Source of the DNA: SZUA-320 sp963707875
GTDB taxonomy: Bacteria > Gemmatimonadota > Gemmatimonadetes > Gemmatimonadales > GWC2-71-9
Assembly: GCA_963707875.1 (NCBI GenBank)
Contig: CAVPRU010000001.1
Coordinates: 620,001 to 684,000 of the forward strand
Length of the DNA: 64,000 nt
Direction: 5' to 3'
In this document: in pieces, positions 45,087-55,300 of the stretch
Layout: each line of letters begins with the position of its first letter
Numbering within the stretch: the first letter of the stretch is position 1
Notes under the pieces: generated by a model
Databases searched by the model: none
The model's input: only the letters and a program-made list of their open reading frames with translations
Told to the model about the DNA's origin: nothing
Made by a program: the position numbers and the translations under genes

Positions 45087-46025
45087 CCCCGAAACCAGTC
45101 CCAGGTCCGTCGGAGTCCCTCCCGCAGATCCACCTCCACCCGATACCCCAGTCGGTCGCGGGCGCGCTCCATCGAGGCCAGCGAGTCCCGGACATCCCCT
45201 TCCCGGGGCGGCAGGTGGGTCACCGCGAGGGGCCGTCCACTCACCTCGGTGATGAGTCTCACGAGATCCAGCAGCGACGTCCGGTCGCCGGCGCCCACGT
45301 TGCAGACCGTCCCGTTGACCCGGTCGGCGGGTCCGAACCCGGCCAGGAGGTTGGCCGAGACGACATTGTCCACGTAGGTGAAGTCGCGGGTCTGGCCACC
45401 GTCGCCGAAGATCGGCGCGGCGGTGCCGTCCTGGGCGGCCTGCATGAAGATCGGCACCACCGCGGCATAGGCCGAGGTGGGACTCTGGCGGGGCCCGAAG
45501 ACATTGAAGTAGCGAAGCGCCGCACCCTCGAAGCACGCCGGCCCGGGCAAAGGCGAGGATCATCTGCTCGCCGGCCAGCTTGTACGCGGCGTAGGGAGAC
45601 CTGGGGAGCGGCTCCATGCTCTCCACCTTGGGGAGCACCTCGGTGTCGCCGTAGACCGACGAGGAACTGGAGTAGACGATCCGCCGGACCCCGGCGTCAC
45701 GGGAGGCGAGGATCAGCCGCATCGTGGCCGCGACGTTATGCTGGTAGGACGCCTTGGGGTCCTCCATCGAGCGCGGCACGCTGGCCAGGGCGGCGAGGTG
45801 GAAGACGACCTCGATCCCCTGGGTGGCCCGCCGGCAGACGTCGGGCTCGGTCAGGTCGCCGAGCAGGAAGTCGATCCGGTCGCGGATCGGGTCGAGGTTC
45901 CGTTCGTCGCCGGTGGACAGATTGTCCACCACCCGGACCCGGTGGCCCTGGGCCAGCAGCCGGTCGGCGACGTGGGATCCGATGAAGCCCGCTCCCCCGG
46001 TGACAAGGACTGCCATGGACGACAT
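45083..46025 (-). CDS. NAD-dependent epimerase/dehydratase (UDP-glucose 4-epimerase-like), frame interrupted
   Basis: About 313 aa. VLVTGGAGFIGSHVADRLL is the NAD-binding Gly motif, HLAALASVPRS follows, and YSSSSSVYGDTE and PYAAYKLAGEQM provide the catalytic Ser and YxxxK. A shift near 45545 separates this from EGAALRYFNVFGPRQSPTS and the remainder. AAGGAG five to six bases before ATG 46025 sets the start. It makes a nucleotide-sugar epimer for the polymer. It is first gene of the minus-strand operon and lies behind a good sigma-54-like site. Confidence 0.88.
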
Positions 46026-46045
46026 GCCCGCTCCTTGGTGAGATT

Positions 46046-47211
46046 GTGCCGGACACCCGCCCGACAGGGCCAGACCTGAGCAACGTACGTACCACCGGAG
46101 GTCCCCTGCCCCACTCCAGTCCCTGGCCCGGCCGGATCGCCCTGATGGCCTGTGCCGTGATCCTGGCCGCGACCCTGACCCCGATGCCTCATCAGGCGGC
46201 CCAGGTGGCCCTGACGGGCCCGTTCTGCCTGGCCTGCGGGGACGGGGGCGGGGCGGACTTCATCCTCAATATCGCCCTGTTCCTGCCGCTGGGTGCCGCC
46301 CTGGCCGCCGCCGGGTTCAGGGTCAGGACGGTCGTCCTGCTGGGGCTGGCTCTGAGTACCGGGGTGGAGCTGCTGCAGTTTAGCGTGATCCCGGGGCGCG
46401 ACGCGACCATCGGGGACGTCGTCGCCAATACCACCGGGACCACGCTGGGGTGGGTGCTGGCGGGTCGGAGCCGGGCTCTGCTCGCGGCCGCCACCGAGGG
46501 CGGCGGCCTGGCTGGCCGGCGGATGGGCCCTGGTGGCGATCGCCGGGACATTCGGCGCCCCGCTGCTGATGGAACCCTCGCTCCCGGAGGCCACCTGGTA
46601 CGGCCAGTGGGCCGCGACGGGACCGGAGCCGGAGTGGTTCGAGGGAGAGGTGCTGTCGGTGACCCTGGGCGACTCGCCCGCTGCCCGCATTGGCGGATCG
46701 AGGACTGGAGGAGCCGACGTGTGGAGCTTCGGGCACGCGGTGAGGTGAGACTGGAGGCGGAGATCGTCACAGGGCCGGCCACCCATGAGCCACTGCGGAT
46801 CGTGGCGCTGGCCACCGACGACGGCCGGTTCGCCACCCTGACCCAGACGGGGCGGGATCTCCACTGGGGGGTCCGGCTCCGGGCCTCGGACCTCGGATTG
46901 CGCTCACCGGCCACGGTTCTCGACGGACGCCTGCCCGGCTCGGCGGGAGACACCATCACGGTCGGGGGCACGCTACGGCAACCGGCTTGCCACCGTACAA
47001 GTCCGGCGGGGCGACCAGGTCACCGAGATCGAGGCCAGCTTCGGATGGAGGGACGGGTGGCGGCTGCTGCTGGGAACCGCCAAAGCCGGGCGGCCGGTCG
47101 AGCTGCTGCTGACCGGACTCTGGCTCCTCGGGCTCTGGGGCCCGTTGCTCGGCTGGACCTGGCTGGCAACGGCCAGGCGAAGAGGCGGACCTCCTGGCTC
47201 GATGGCGTGAG
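46046..47211 (+). CDS. VanZ-like membrane protein with C-terminal extension, frame interrupted
   Basis: The N-terminal ~150 aa have VanZ features: IALMACAVILAATLTPMP, NIALFLPLGAALAAAGF, LSTGVELLQFSVIPGRDATI, GDVVANTTGTTLGW. Later frames continue with a beta-rich extension (ATWYGQWAATGPEPEW, VRLEAEIVTGP) and a final helix (ELLLTGLWLLGLWGPLLGW) up to the TGA at 47209-47211. Three shifts are needed (near 46505, 46675, 46980). GTG 46046 is tentative because the epimerase promoter overlaps this end; ATG 46145 is an alternative. The family's role is unclear; such proteins occur in EPS loci with PEP-CTERM genes. Confidence 0.65.
46079..46094 (-). promoter_or_regulatory. Sigma-54 promoter for the epimerase-AsnB operon
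   Basis: The minus-strand sequence TGGTACGTACGTTGCT has one mismatch in TGGCACG and a full TTGCW. The predicted start near 46068 gives a 43-base leader. It lies inside the tentative N-terminus of the VanZ-like gene. Confidence 0.7.
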
Positions 47212-47233
47212 CGGCCCCACCGATGAAATGAGA

Positions 47234-47261
47234 ACGGGCCCAGGAGCTTCCCTGGACCCGT
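47234..47261. terminator. Bidirectional hairpin between converging genes
   Basis: acgggcccagg pairs with cctggacccgt (one mismatch) over a 6-base loop, between the VanZ-like stop and the PEP-CTERM stop. No strong T-run follows in either direction. Confidence 0.45.
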
Positions 47262-47302
47262 CGTCCTTCATGCCCCGCGCGGCCCGGATTGGGCCCCACT
47301 GG

Positions 47303-47973
47303 TCAGCTCGAGCGGCGTCTCCGGCGGATGGCTCCACCGGCCAGGAGACCGGCCAGCCCGGTGCCGAGCAGGATGACGGTGCCGGGCTCGGGCACCACCG
47401 TCGGCGGCACCGCAGAGAGCGTCCGTGGTGGTGGTCTTCCCGCTGCCATAGCACTTGAACGAACTCTCGTCGCCCGGCCCGTCCCAGCTCCCGCCGTGGA
47501 AGGCGAAATAGAACTCGCCCGGCAGTGAGCCCGTCAGGCTGAAGGTGAAGGTCCGCTCCTCACCGGAGGCGATTGAGGTCGAGCCCGTTCTTCTGGGCTC
47601 CGCCCAACCAGGTCGACCCTGCGGGCCGCTCCCCACCGTCGAGGTCGTTGGACCCATCCTTGAACCCGTTCTGGACCCCGTCGCCATCCGACGGCGGGAA
47701 CAGGGTCAGGACCGGGCTACCGGTGCCGGTGAAGTAGAAGAAGCCAAAGGAGTGGATGATGAACGGCGTGTTGGTCGGGGGCCCACTCAGGCTCTTGACC
47801 ACCGCCGTGAAGGTGGAACCGATCAATGAGACGTTCACGCTGGCGCAACTGGAAATCGACCCGACCGTGAGGCACTGGATCGACGTGGGGCCGCCGACGT
47901 TGAGCGGCGCCGCATGCGCCATCGTGGGTGCGGCAACCGCCGCAAGCGTGAGAACCAACCGGGAGAGCTTCAT
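47303..47973 (-). CDS. PEP-CTERM sorted secreted protein, frame interrupted
   Basis: About 223 aa. The signal peptide (SRLVLTLAAVAAPTMAHA) is followed by a beta-rich domain with CLTVGSISSCASVNVS and DGDGVQNGFKDGSNDLDGGE. Another frame carries FTFSLTGSLPGEFYFAFHGG, and a third has the sorting tail: VVPEPGTVILLGTGLAGLL, then IRRRRSS. The shifts are near 47565 and 47425. A TGA at 47303-47305 ends the protein. It is coupled by ATGA overlap to the small membrane gene upstream. It is presumably exported and processed by an exosortase encoded outside this window. Confidence 0.78.
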
Positions 47974-48449
47974 CCGTCCTGCCTTTTCCTTGCTGAGATC
48001 AATACGAAAGTCTGACTGAAGAACAACACCAGATACAGCACCGTCAACAGCAGCATCTTGACGACCGCCACCCGGAACTCCGCGGCGCCGGGCACCTCGC
48101 TTGCGGTGGCCAGGAACACCATGGGCAGGTTGAGCCCGATGGTCAGCAGTCCCAGCACCGTGACGACCCCGAAGAAGATCGAGCCGCCCATCGCCGCCGC
48201 CGCCAGCCCCACTCCGCGTCCACTCAAGGCGAACCAGCCGAGGATGGCCACCCCGATGGCGGCGGACCCGAAGCTGCCGCTCAATTCGCCGAAGGCAGCC
48301 AGTTCCCACTCGGGGACCCCGAGCTGCATCGGGAGCATCACCACCGCGACCTGAATCAGCCCGACCGTGAGAAAGGCGATTCCGGCCAGCACCCCAATGC
48401 GCCGAACCGGTGGTGAAGCCACTAATGCCCCCGCCGGCGCAAGAGACAT
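47970..48449 (-). CDS. Small four-helix membrane protein coupled to a PEP-CTERM gene
   Basis: 159 aa with about four hydrophobic segments (VLAGIAFLTVGLIQVAVVML, AAIGVAILGWFALSG, GGSIFFGVVTVLGLLTIGL, LLLTVLYLVLFFSQTFVLI). The stop overlaps the PEP-CTERM start (ATGA). The family is not recognised; its size, topology and C-terminal helix resemble the proteins at 738-1250 and 48555-49051. The repeated link to PEP-CTERM genes hints at a shared role in export or sorting. Confidence 0.6.
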   Translation of the reverse strand: MSLAPAGALVASPPVRRIGVLAGIAFLTVGLIQVAVVMLPMQLGVPEWELAAFGELSGSFGSAAIGVAILGWFALSGRGVGLAAAAMGGSIFFGVVTVLGLLTIGLNLPMVFLATASEVPGAAEFRVAVVKMLLLTVLYLVLFFSQTFVLISARKRQDG

Positions 48450-48554
48450 ACCGCCGGCTGGAACCTGGTCATGACTGGCAACACGTTGTCGTTCATTGAG
48501 TTACGGGGTTCGGCAGAGGATGAGATCCCCAACCTGTCGACAGCGCTCAGAGCA

Positions 48555-49051
48555 TCAGGTGTTGGGGGTGTACAACACACCCTTGAGCCCGGCGTAGCCC
48601 AGCAGCAACAGGAAGACCAGCCCGACCGCGACCGTGCGGGTGGCGGTCCGGTCCAGATCGGCGAGCGATTCGACCGGAGTCAGCGTCCGGATCTCCGGCA
48701 GGGCGAGGATGAATGCCACCAACCCGACGGCCACCGTGACCGAAAACAGCAGACAGAGGACGCCCCAGATTCGGGACCGGAGCCGGTGACCTGTCGCGAT
48801 CGACGCCATGACACCTGCCAGGAGTCCCAGGGTCGGCAGCGGCAGGCCACCGATCAGCAGCGCCACGGTCGCGAACCGCCAGCTCGGATTTCGCCGGAGC
48901 CGGGGACAGCAGGGCCAAGGCGAGATCGATCGACACCCGCCAGGAGCAGGAAGACCCCGAGGACCTGGGCCGGAGCCCAGACCCGGATCGGGTCGGGAGC
49001 GGAGAGCGGATTCGGTTTGGCCTGGCCAACGTACAGTTCTGGGGGTGCCAT
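48555..49051 (-). CDS. Small four-helix membrane protein, frame interrupted
   Basis: Three frame segments make ~165 aa: APPELYVGQAKPNPLSAPDP and VWAPAQVLGVFLLLAG, then VSIDLALALLSPAPAKSELA, then FATVALLIGGLPLPTLGLLA to LLLLGYAGLKGVLYTPNT. The shifts are near 48930 and 48890. The second of two adjacent ATGs (49051) has GGAG at better spacing. Family not recognised; compare the two similar proteins at 738-1250 and 47970-48449. Confidence 0.5.
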
Positions 49052-49112
49052 CATGCTCCACAGGTTGGATCCGAGGTGTTCAACTGGCCGCCATGAGCGA
49101 AAGCTATCCGGG

Positions 49113-50598
49113 TCAGCTGCCATTGTCGAGGGTTCGGGCCGCCTCGCGGACCCGGCGGGGAATCATCAGATAGATCGGAATGCCGGTGGACACGATCGCC
49201 AATCCGAAGAGTGAACGCCCGGGTGCGGCCACCATCATCGTCACCGTCAGGACCACCGTGAGCACCAGTGCCAGAGCCGGGACCAGCGGGTAGCCCCAGG
49301 TGCGGACCGGCCGCGGGGTGTCGGGCTCGATCCGCCGGAGCCGGAACAACCCGGCGATCACCACCGCATTGAAGGCCCACCGGACGAACACCGCCAGCCC
49401 GGTGAGCTGCGCGAAGGAACCCGTCAGGGCGAGCACGAGGGACATCACGGCCGGGATGACGACCGCCCAGACCGGCACCCGGGTCACCGGATGCACCTTG
49501 GCCATGACCCTGGGGAAGAGCCCGTCCTTGGCCACCGCATAGGGCAGCCGCCCGGCGGTCACCGCGGAACCGGTCATCGAGCCCACCGCACTGAGAATCA
49601 TCACCATCGTGAGCCCGCCGGCCAGCAGCGGCCCGCCGACCCGATCCAGCATGTCCGACACGACGTGGTCGGAGGCGGCGACGGTGGAGAAGCCCAGGAC
49701 GTAGAAGCAGGCCACGGTGAGCGCGACGTACAGGACCGTGGTGAAGGCCAGCCCCCAGAGCGTCGCTTGCGGCATGACGCGGGATGGGTCTTTGACCTCC
49801 CCACCCACCCGGACCAGGTTGGAGGTCCCGCTGAAGGCCCAGAGCGCGGCCGAGACCGCCACCACGAACCCGGCGAAGGTGGTCCCGATCCCCGCCACGT
49901 CGGCCCGGAGATTCGCGAAGGTGCCGGATCCCCCGCGGCCGAGGACGAAGGGGGCGAGCACGATCCCGAGGAGGAAGAGGACCTTCAGGCCGGTCAGCAC
50001 CAGATGGGTCCGTCCGGCGGTCTTGATTCCGGCACAGCGTCAGGAGGGTGAACCAGACGATCAGCACCGCGGCGCCGATCCGGGCGCCGGTCAGCACCAG
50101 TTCGAAGGGGCTCCAGAACAGTCCGGGGATCGACAGCGCGACGACCGGATCGCCCAGCTCGGGGAAGTAGTACATCCCGAACAGCATCACCGCGGCCGCC
50201 TGGGCCGCGTGCGAGGCCGGGCTGTTGAGGACGACGCTCCGCCAGGCGTAGAGGAATCCGACCCCGGGACCGAACGCCCGACGGAGGAAGACATAGTCCC
50301 CCCCGGACTCAGGCATCATGGTGCCGAGTTCCAGGTAGCAGAAGGCCATCAGGAGGGAGAGCAGCGCCGCGACCACCCAGGCCCCCACTGCCCAGAGGGG
50401 AGTTCCGGCGCTCTGGGCGATCTCGGCGGGCTTCAGGAACACCCCGCTCCCGATCATGATCCCCACCGGGACCGCCATGGAGGTCCAGACGCCCAGCACC
50501 CGGACGAGCCCGGGCCGGGCTCCGGCCCCCTCCTGCTCGGTGCGGGGGCGGTACCCGATGAAACGGGGGACGCTTTGGGCCAGCTCGCGAATGGTCAC
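49113..50598 (-). CDS. APC-family amino-acid permease, frame interrupted
   Basis: About 495 aa and ~12 helices. VGIMIGSGVFLKPAEIAQSA is the helix 1 substrate-binding motif of the family, and FCYLELGTMMPESGGDYVFL lies in helix 3. After a shift near 50035 come LTGLKVLFLLGIVLAPFVLG, ALWAFSGTSNLVRVGGEVKD (helix 6) and the rest. GTG 50598 is the likely start; the ribosome site is weak. It transports amino acids or related amines across the inner membrane. It is probably unrelated to the EPS genes, though located between them and the TonB unit. Confidence 0.82.
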
Positions 50599-50765
50599 AC
50601 GCAGCCACGTGAAAAGGGACTGGGCCTGACAAGGCAAGCCCCGAGCCAGCGAGAGTGGGTGAGAACGTACCCCTGGAACACGGAATTGGCGAGGGGTCTG
50701 TCGGGTCGGCGCAACACCTGCGCCGGTTGATTGCCACGGGGCGCATCGAGGGCCCCGGGGCCGGG

Positions 50766-51238
50766 TTACCCTGTGACGGGCGGGGGCTGCTGCCGGTACC
50801 AGAGGGACCAGACAGGCAAACCCGAGAGGATCAGCAACAGGCCGATTCCCGATCGAACGGGCCGCTGGAGCAGGATGCTGAGCGCCAGGCCACCCGCCAA
50901 TCCGATGAAGAGGAGGGGGACCAGCGGGTAGGGCCGAGCGCGGTACACTCCGGTTTGGGCGGGCTCCAACGACCGGAGCCGGATCAGGGCCACGCCGGTC
51001 AGGGCAAAGAAGGACCACTGGGCGAAGATGAAGAGCGCGGTCAGCTCCTCGAAGGTCCCGGTCAGGACGAGCAGGGGAGCCAGCGCCCCCTGGAAAGCGA
51101 CCGCCATCTGCGGCGCGGCGGTGGCCCGATCCACTCGGCCCAAGACCTTGAAGAACTCCCCCTCTCGGGCCATGGCATAGGGAACCCGTGCTCCCGCCAT
51201 CGTGGAACTGTTGAGGGTCCCGAGGGCGCTGAGCGGAG
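50766..51238 (-). pseudogene. 5'-truncated APC-family permease
   Basis: Only the last ~155 codons remain, starting abruptly at LSALGTLNSSTMAGARVPYA and continuing MAREGEFFKVLGRVDRATAA to YRQQPPPVTG. This aligns with the end of the neighbouring permease (LSAVGSMTGSAVTAGRLPYA). The first ~60% of the gene, including the substrate-binding helices 1 and 6, is missing. Sequence upstream of ~51238 has no permease similarity in any frame, so this is a true deletion and not a frameshift. Confidence 0.75.
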
Positions 51239-51256
51239 GTCGATGGCAAGGAGTGG

Positions 51257-51293
51257 GGCGGTGAGCGGAAAGACGGGAGGGCGGTGAGCGGAA
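51257..51293. repeat. Short direct repeat at the permease truncation junction
   Basis: ggcggtgagcggaa occurs at 51257-51270 and again at 51280-51293, next to the point where permease homology stops (~51238). It may mark the deletion or rearrangement. The rest of 51239-51409 shows nothing recognisable. Confidence 0.4.
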
Positions 51294-51409
51294 GCGGTCG
51301 AGCGGGGTGGAGCGAGGTCGCAGAGCATAGAGGACCGCAGCGGCCCGCCGCCGGGTACGCGTAGTCCGCCCGCCTCCGGCATCGCAGTGCGACCGAGCCC
51401 TCCGTGAGG

Positions 51410-52396
51410 CTAGTTGAGGACGACGTCGCCCAGCTGGCGGGGCTTGAAGTACCAGCCGCCCACACCGTTGGGAACCAGGACTCCGGTGGCTGACATGCTC
51501 CGGCCCGGACGGAACTGGGTCCGCGGGAAGGGGAGGTTCCCGTCCAGGATCATTTCCAGGGATCCGGTCCCGTCGCTCACCGTCACCTTGAAATCCGGCG
51601 CCACGGTGATCGTGTCGCTGATGACCGCTCCGGTAATCTGGACCAGCCCGGCGTCGAGTGCCCCGTTCTGCGCGTTGGCGGCAAGCCCGGTACCCAACGG
51701 GAGCGCGATCGGCGGCGGCCGGGTCCCGAACCGGGAGATGATCGAGAGATCCAGGGTCGGTTGACCGGCCCGCGATCCGGTCACCCCGAGCACGCTGACG
51801 CTGTCGCCGGGGGTGTTCCCGGTGAGGCCGCCCCGCAGGGCCACCCTGGTGAGCCGCAGATACCCGGAGCTGTCGGACAGATGCGAGGTGGTGTCCCGGA
51901 ACGACTGGACGCCCGCCAGGACGATCCCGCGCAGGAAGACCCGTTTTCCAGCCGGCAGCCCTCGGGCCGCCCGGATGCTGACTTCGGGGTACCCGACCCG
52001 GGCCAGGACCGGCGTCACGCTGTCGGTAATGGCGATCCGGAGCGAATCCGACTCGACCTTCTGCACCTCGAGCGAGTCCCCGATGCTCTGCGGGACAATC
52101 ACCACCCGATACTGTCCCAGCGGGACGCTGTTGATCCGCACCAGCCCGCTCACATCGGTGGTGCCGACCTTGAAGGTGTCGGTGCTCCCCCTGATGAACA
52201 GCGCCACTCGAGCCCCCTGGTAGACCGTATCCAGCACGGTGAGGGTCTTGGACCCGTCCCGGTCGAGATACACCCCGACCGAGACGGTGTAGCTCGGCAG
52301 GGGGCCGAAGCCGAGGTCGGCGCCGTCATTGGTACAGGCCGCCGCCATCAGGATGACGGCGGAGGGGACGAGCCGGCTGAGAAGAGAGCGAACCAT
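51410..52396 (-). CDS. Lipoprotein partner of the TonB-dependent receptor
   Basis: 328 aa. The signal peptide ends AAAC, a lipobox (SAVILMAAACTND). A beta-rich domain follows (TVSVGVYLDRDGSKTLTVLD, GTTDVSGLVRINSVPLGQYR), like a carboxypeptidase-regulatory fold. The last third (ITGAVISDTITVAPDFKVTV, DGTGSLEMILDGN) looks like an OB-fold, as in DUF5689-type outer-membrane lipoproteins. It starts two bases after the receptor stop, so the two are co-transcribed. It is probably a surface or periplasmic accessory binding the receptor's ligand. Confidence 0.75.
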   Translation of the reverse strand: MVRSLLSRLVPSAVILMAAACTNDGADLGFGPLPSYTVSVGVYLDRDGSKTLTVLDTVYQGARVALFIRGSTDTFKVGTTDVSGLVRINSVPLGQYRVVIVPQSIGDSLEVQKVESDSLRIAITDSVTPVLARVGYPEVSIRAARGLPAGKRVFLRGIVLAGVQSFRDTTSHLSDSSGYLRLTRVALRGGLTGNTPGDSVSVLGVTGSRAGQPTLDLSIISRFGTRPPPIALPLGTGLAANAQNGALDAGLVQITGAVISDTITVAPDFKVTVSDGTGSLEMILDGNLPFPRTQFRPGRSMSATGVLVPNGVGGWYFKPRQLGDVVLN

Positions 52397-52398
52397 GA

Positions 52399-55300
52399 TC
52401 AGTACTCCATCCGGATGCCGACCCGAATCAGGCGCGGATCGGCCCGCCGGGAGAGAAGTTTGCCGAAGTTGGGATTGGCGATCAGCGGGACGTTCACCAG
52501 GCCGGAGGGGCCCGAGGTGAGCGGTCGGGTCGGGTCGACCAGGACCAGCGCCCGGTCGACGACCCCGAGGGCGGAGCCGACCACGTTGAACGCGTCGACC
52601 ACCAGGGAGAGGTGGCTGCCGTCACTGAATCGGGCCGGAAGCCCGATCTGGAACCGCAGGTCGAGGGCGGTCACCGCCTCTTCGCGACAGCTGTTCCGCT
52701 GGAGGAACCCGTTGACCGCCGCCTGACTGCAGCCGGCCGCCGAGAGCGCCGAGGACAACCCCGAGATCGAGCCGTCGAGGTAGGCGGGATCGTTGTTCCC
52801 CGCCCCATCGCCGTTGATGTCCACTCCGGGACGGAACCCCGGTGTGAAGGGCAGTCCGCTCCGGTAGCGGAGCCGCGCCCCCAGACTGATCGCGGTCCGC
52901 CCGCCACCCCGATACTCGGCCGACGCCACCACCCGGTGGGGCACGTCGAAGTCGGAGACTCCCTGCGCCCAAATCGCGGCGGCCTGGTCATCGGGGAACG
53001 GATTGAGCTGATCGGCGGGATCCATCATCCGGGCCCCCAGCACGTTGTCCTCGGTGTGGGAAAAGGTGTAGGCCAGGTTGAGGTTGAGGCCGGCCAGCGC
53101 GGTACGCTCCAGCGACAGCGTCAGCTCGGAATAGTCGGAGAAGCCGGTGGGGGAGAAGCCACTCACCAGGTCGAAATCCGCGAACCGGCGATTGCTGGTC
53201 GGCTCCGGGGTCAGCAACCCGCCCTGCTTGACGAGGGTGCCGAACACCGCCCGTCCCTCCTGGGTCTTGCCGAGCGGCTGCGCCACCCGATTGATGTCGG
53301 TCCGCTGCTGGAGGTAGTCGGTGTGGCTGTAGAGCCCGTTGATCCGGAGCGCGATCCCGTTGGGCCAGGCACGGCTGATGCCAGCTCCTCCCTTGAAGGC
53401 GCGGGGCGCCTTGTAGCTGGAGTTGAACATCGCCAGCCGGGGCCCGACCGACGGGGCCAGCAGATTGTCGGGCCGGGTGGGCCAGAAATCATAGTCGCCA
53501 ATCCCCCGGCGAATGGTGGTCCGGCCGTCAAACAGGATCGTCTCCGACATCAACGCCATGTCGAGCCGGCCCTGATACAGTCCGCCCCCACCGGTCAGGA
53601 TCCACTCGCCGCGGTTCTGGACGTCCCACACCAATCCGACCCGGGGCGAGATGCCGCTCCGATCCCTGGGCAGCGAATCATTCCGCATCCCGCTGGCGTC
53701 AAACCAGGCCTGATTGAAGGAGATCGGCAGGCTGGTGTTGATGCTCTGGGTGTCATATCGCAGTCCGAGCAACACCTGAATCTCGGGGGCCACCGCCCAG
53801 GCATCGTGGAAGAAGATCCCGAAGTCCGTGGACCCCGGCTTCCCGAGGGTTCCGGCCGGCGCGACACTCTGGAAGAAGGTCCCGGTCCCGGAGTTGAACT
53901 GGTCGATGTCCCCGAAGGTGAAGACCCCTTCGGAGCCGTACCGATACTCGTGCTCTTCCCGGTTGAGCCGCACCGAGGCGCCGACCTTGACCCGGTGGCG
54001 TCCCAGCGGGAAGTGAAAGGCATCGGAGATGTCGACGGCCCGAGTCGAGAAGTTCGCCGGCAGGGCGGCCGAGCTGCCGAAGGCCACCCCCTCACCGGCG
54101 AGCAGCGTGGCGGGGAGATCGACGCCGAGCCAGTCACGGACGCTGGAGGTGAAGCCCATCCGGAACTCGTTGGAGAACTGCTGACCGCCGGAGGTCACCG
54201 TCAGGGCGCCGGACAGGTCGTTGGCGTCCAGCTGGACGCCACTCAGGTTCGACAGTTCGGTCGCCAGCGCGGGCTGCTCCTCGGTCAGCCTGGCATAGCC
54301 GAAGCGGAGCAGAACCTGGTTGGATCCAATCCGCCAGTCGAACCGCCCCTGACCGCTGAACCCGACCCGGCTCCGCACCACCGGGCTGGTCCACGGCTGG
54401 AGGCTCACGCCGTACCGGTCGCTCCCGATATCGTTCAGCGCCTGTCGCAGCGAAATCGGGCTCCCTCCGAGGCTGGCCGTGTCGGTGGCCCAGGGGTAGG
54501 CCGAAGGGGTCCGTTCCGAGAAGTAGTCGAACCGGATGTTGAAATGGGCAGTATCGGGGACGATCGCTCCGGAAAGGGACGCCCCGACCTGCATGCTGGA
54601 ACCGGTGCTGTCCGCCGGGTTGTCCTCCGCGGCGCCGCCAAGAGTGGCACTGGAGAAGAAGCCATAGGGCCGGAAGGAGAATCCGCTGCCCCCGCGCGCG
54701 GTGTGCGCCGCGACGATCGTCCCCGGGTGGCCACGCCATTCGGTGTCGAACCCGAGGTTCATGACCTGGACCAGGGAAATGCCCTCCCGCTGGAAAAGCG
54801 GAGCCGATCCCGGCTCCCCGGGAAGACCCGGGTGGCGCAGCAGACTCTCGGGGAGACCGTCGACATAGAGTTGGGTCTGGAGCGGGGCGACGCCCGAGCC
54901 ACCGGTGGCAAAGCCGGCCCGGCTGTCCCGCATCGCGTCCACCTCGGTCACGCCCTGACTGGCGTCGGAGATATCGAGCCGGCGGTCAAACTGGCGCAGC
55001 GGGCGGCCGCCCACGACCGCACCGGAACTCGCCCCGGCCAGTGCCCCGGACCAGGGGATTTCCACCACGGCCAGGATCGGGGGCGGCTTGCGCTCGACGC
55101 GCGAGGTGACGACGGTGGTTCGCCCCGCCGCGACCGGAACCCCCAGCATCCGGACCGGCTGGTAGCCGATCTGCTCCACCAGCACCCGATACTCCCCGGG
55201 CTGGACCAGCGGAATCGAAAACCGGCCGTCTCCATCGGTCTCGACAATGGTGAGGGCCCGGCCATCGCTCTGTTCCAGCGAGACCTGAACTCCGTTCAGG

